From: Paraburkholderia lacunae
Lineage (GTDB): Bacteria; Pseudomonadota; Gammaproteobacteria; Burkholderiales; Burkholderiaceae
Assembly (NCBI RefSeq): GCF_003353175.1
Contig: NZ_QHKS01000037.1
Location: forward strand, 1-57,517
Direction of reading: 5' to 3'
DNA length: 57,517 nucleotides
Shown here: one piece after another, positions 55,334 to 57,517 of the stretch
How the letters are laid out: each line of letters begins with the position of its first letter
Position numbering within the stretch: position 1 is the stretch's first letter
The notes under the pieces: generated by a model
Databases searched by the model: none
Seen by the model: the letters and a program-made list of their open reading frames with translations, nothing else
What the model was told of the DNA's origin: nothing
Made by a program: the position numbers and the translations under genes

Positions 55334-55519
55334 TCAGGTGAACATCGGCACAGCCTCGATCAGCACGAAGCCCAGTAACGCGCCTACAGCCGCACCCAGC
55401 AGCTTCGGATGCCAGCGTTGCAACTGCAGCATGCTGAACAGGTCGCCAACCAGGATCGTGCCGAGCAGCGCAAATGCAATCAGCAGGTAGCTGATTTCAA
55501 AGTCGTTGTTAATGACCAT
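55334..55519 (-). CDS. Small two-helix membrane protein
   Basis: This 61-residue protein has two hydrophobic stretches: SYLLIAFALLGTILVGDLFSML and LLGAAVGALLGFVLIEAVPMF. A strong AAAGGAGG precedes the ATG, so it is very likely translated. No family is recognised. It appears to lead an operon with the universal stress protein. Confidence 0.7.
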   Translation of the reverse strand: MVINNDFEISYLLIAFALLGTILVGDLFSMLQLQRWHPKLLGAAVGALLGFVLIEAVPMFT

Positions 55520-56236
55520 CGCACCTCCTTTGCGTTTCGTGATCCGGCGTCCCGGAAATTCCTGCAGCTGCTTTGCAGCGGCAATGCGACCGCTGTCGCG
55601 GATTCAGGTTTCCTTGCTGCGGTCGAACCGTCGACCCACATCCGTTTCCGTAGTCGGAGATTCGATTTAATTATATATCACAAAGTGATATATGTAACTA
55701 ACCGATCAAAGCCTCGGACCCGTTCGGCGGGGCCGAGCCAGCTGTGTCTGTACCGGCTTGGCTCGAACATTGAGCGTCTGCCTTACGGTAATAGGGTGGT
55801 GGTGCTCATACAGCAGATTGGGTCGACACGCGACGTGCGACTCTTCTGTTCACATCGCCGTCGGCTGGCCTGCTGGATGTGGGCGTGGCGGGTCGAGTAG
55901 CAAAGTGACAGTCGCTGTCGCGTGACCACTTTTTAGGGGCTAAGACTAATGTTCTAACTGAACCGCGTCTGCCAGCCATTGAATTTTGTCTCCCGAAAAA
56001 CCTCACCGTCGGAAGGAACCCATTCCCAACCTAATGCAACTAACCGTCAACAATCTCCGCATAAACCGCAAACGTCGAAACCACGTCTATAAGGTCCGGG
56101 GCTCGTCATGGAATTCGCCCGCAATCGCGGTCCGGTCAATCGCCGTTAGCTAAGAGCCTCATCTGATAAATTTGGAGATGAGCGGTCGGCAGGCTAAAGT
56201 TTGCCGACGAATTTACGAGGTGTAGCATGGACGAAC
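55520..56236. other. Intergenic region with palindrome F
   Basis: Apart from the palindrome at 55675-55691, this stretch of about 700 bases shows no coding frame, RNA gene or repeat that I can support. Confidence 0.5.
55675..55691. promoter_or_regulatory. Palindrome ATATCAC-N3-GTGATAT, site F
   Basis: The arms are perfect around AAA, and symmetry extends two bases further each side (55673-55693). It lies about 155 bases upstream of the small membrane gene and Usp operon. Confidence 0.65.
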
Positions 56237-56503
56237 GTGCCGGATTTCGCCCCGAGCGTGTCGGCCGACGAAAGCAGAATCAATTTTCGGCTGTCCCAAG
56301 CGATTGGATTCACTCAGTGTGTAATCACGCGCGAGACACTTGAAGTCCATTTCTGGCTGTCACCACGCGCCGATGCGAGTCGGATGCTCAAAGTGTTCGC
56401 CGACGGTCGAGATCGTATCGTCGCGGTCGCGGAGCGAAGAATGCGGACTCGGCCGGGCCCTCTGATTCGACTCGCGAGTAATGACTTCACCGCCAGATGT
56501 TAG
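56237..56503 (+). CDS. DUF1488-like protein, copy 1
   Basis: The frame reads VPDFAPSVSADESRINFRLSQ, then CVITRETLEVHFWLSPRADASRMLKVFADGRDRIVAVAERRM. It aligns along its length with the second copy at 56948. The expected start region (GAGGTG then ATG at 56227) is in another frame, so either a GTG at 56237 is used or a small indel has broken the start. Confidence 0.6.
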   Translation: MPDFAPSVSADESRINFRLSQAIGFTQCVITRETLEVHFWLSPRADASRMLKVFADGRDRIVAVAERRMRTRPGPLIRLASNDFTARC

Positions 56504-56947
56504 GCTGGCGGCGCCTCGTGCGCAGGCAAGTCGTGACGGTATTGACCTGATTTCAATCGCGACCAGCCGTGCCCGAAATTACAGGAACAAGATTGTGCCG
56601 GCTAACACCGAGGAAATATTATTCGTTATCCTATCAAATTGACATAATTAAAGTGATCACTTCTCGTGAACTTTTTAGTTCAAAACGTACGCTGTTGGTT
56701 GCGGCTCACTTGTCTATTGTTGGTTTCAAACGCCCATGCCCGAGAACAAAAACCCGCTTGGCAACCAGGGGGCCCAGGGCGATGAAGATCTAGGTAATGC
56801 CTTATGTTGATAGGCAACCACGGGCGGCGGGCGCGCGCCGGATCGTTACGTCGTTGGTGATCGATGGGCTTGTGACTTCTGGTAAATTTATCGCTGCGGG
56901 GCGCAGTACAAATACAAAGACCGCGAATGACATCGTCGAGGTGTGTC
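56504..56947. other. Spacer between the two DUF1488 genes
   Basis: These roughly 440 bases contain an AT-rich stretch (56570-56700) and no convincing gene. Confidence 0.4.
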
Positions 56948-57217
56948 ATGGAAGTTCTTGATCGCGTGGCCGCCGTCTCGCCGGACGGACGCGCCGTGGT
57001 TTTCATGCTGTCGGCCCGCGGCCGCGACGTCGAAGGCGCGGTTGCGCGTGATGCACTCGAAGAACACTTCTGGCTACCGCCCGACGCCGACGCGGCACGC
57101 ACACTCAAGACATTTGAAAACGGCCGCAACCGCATCGTCGCGGTCGCACAAAGAAAGTTACTAGCGCGACCGGACGAGCCGCTGTGGCTGACCGTCAACG
57201 ACTTTCTGACCCGGTAA
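56948..57217 (+). CDS. DUF1488-like protein, copy 2
   Basis: This 89-residue protein starts MEVLDRVAAVSPDGRAVVFMLSARG after GAGGTG and continues DALEEHFWLPPDADAARTLKTFENGRNRIVAVAQRKL. The pattern (beta-strands, then LExxFWLP and a long helix) is that of DUF1488. The function is unknown. It follows a paralogue 444 bases upstream. Confidence 0.78.
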   Translation: MEVLDRVAAVSPDGRAVVFMLSARGRDVEGAVARDALEEHFWLPPDADAARTLKTFENGRNRIVAVAQRKLLARPDEPLWLTVNDFLTR

Positions 57218-57517
57218 CCGACCGTTGACTGACGACGAGTGTCGCGTGGATGTGCATCTGATAAAAACCTAAAAAAGCACGATCGTGCAAATGTTGATCA
57301 TTTCTTTTATGCAATATTTCAAAATGGAGAGGATGTCTTAGTGTCGTCGCGGAGCTGGTGGCGGTGAATCGGTTGGTCGGGGTGGCAATAACATCAGTTG
57401 AACGAAACCGCTGACGCGGTAGCAGGTGGTCGGCTGGCGGCGGCGTCTTCGACACCGTTCATGGCGTGTGTCCCCTCGGGTGGGACGATGGCAGTGCAGT
57501 TTGCTGCCTCGTCCCTT
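57218..57517. other. Terminal stretch without gene
   Basis: No supported gene lies here. The 12-bp palindrome GCACGATCGTGC at 57277-57288 is flanked by six A residues on its left, which reads as a weak terminator on the minus strand. Confidence 0.35.

Noticed and set aside
57195..57455. Minus-strand frame at the end of the window
   Set aside because: No recognisable domain and low coding character; it spans the intergenic palindrome.
1..57517. CRISPR arrays, tRNA and rRNA genes
   Set aside because: No regularly spaced repeats, tRNA cloverleaf or rRNA segments were recognised on either strand.

Overview
The window looks like a piece of a secondary replicon (chromid or megaplasmid) of a Burkholderiaceae bacterium close to Paraburkholderia or Caballeronia. 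Coding sequence is GC-rich. The families point the same way: a creatinase/sarcosine oxidase operon, a DUF4148 secreted protein, NnrS, DUF2249, NarGHJI with a PpiC protein, and tandem DUF1488 proteins.

Region 1 (1-10.8 kb, plus strand) is one catabolic operon that is intact as far as it can be seen. It holds the end of a creatinase, glyA, L-serine dehydratase, soxBDAG, a FolB-like protein, purU and an MHS-type transporter. Creatine would be cleaved to sarcosine, sarcosine demethylated to glycine plus methylene-THF, glycine and methylene-THF combined into serine, and serine deaminated to pyruvate. PurU recycles formyl-THF.

Region 2 (10.8-18.2 kb) is scarred. It has decayed transposase remnants of two IS families, a DUF4148 gene, an M20 hydrolase coupled to a TRIC-type channel protein, and a MarR gene followed by a drug-efflux MFS gene that has lost an internal segment.

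Region 3 (18.2-43.4 kb) is a low-oxygen, nitrate and nitric-oxide island. It carries an orphan SdhB, a minus-strand run (HMA-like, AhpD-like, hemerythrin, second sdhB, cupin, uracil-DNA glycosylase-like, DUF488), NnrS, narGHJI-ppiC-narK, a cytochrome P450, a PAS protein, an FNR-type regulator, two DUF2249 proteins, two intact hemerythrins, a second NnrS, an NsrR-like regulator and a multi-pass membrane protein. FNR-like boxes and NsrR-like dyads lie in several of its intergenic regions.

Region 4 (43.5-57.5 kb) holds a broken peptidoglycan glycosyltransferase and a third sdhB fragment, then cysM, two universal stress proteins, a nitronate monooxygenase-like gene, an ECF-sigma operon with a cupredoxin and a DUF4142 protein, a ClcA-type chloride channel, an HPP-CBS membrane protein and DUF1840/DUF1488 proteins. 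The gene content recalls the low-oxygen-activated (lxa) locus known from Burkholderia cenocepacia; this is an inference.

Two patterns stand out. First, an AT-rich palindrome, ATATCAC-N3-GTGATAT, occurs at six intergenic places in front of stress-type genes and has no assigned regulator. Second, many genes of the island are damaged by single lesions inside otherwise well kept reading frames: narJ (TAA), a hemerythrin (TAA), sdhB copy 2 (TAA plus lost cysteines), clcA (TAG) and HPP-CBS (one-base frameshift). Either the island is decaying recently or something unusual (suppression, or sequence error) is at work.
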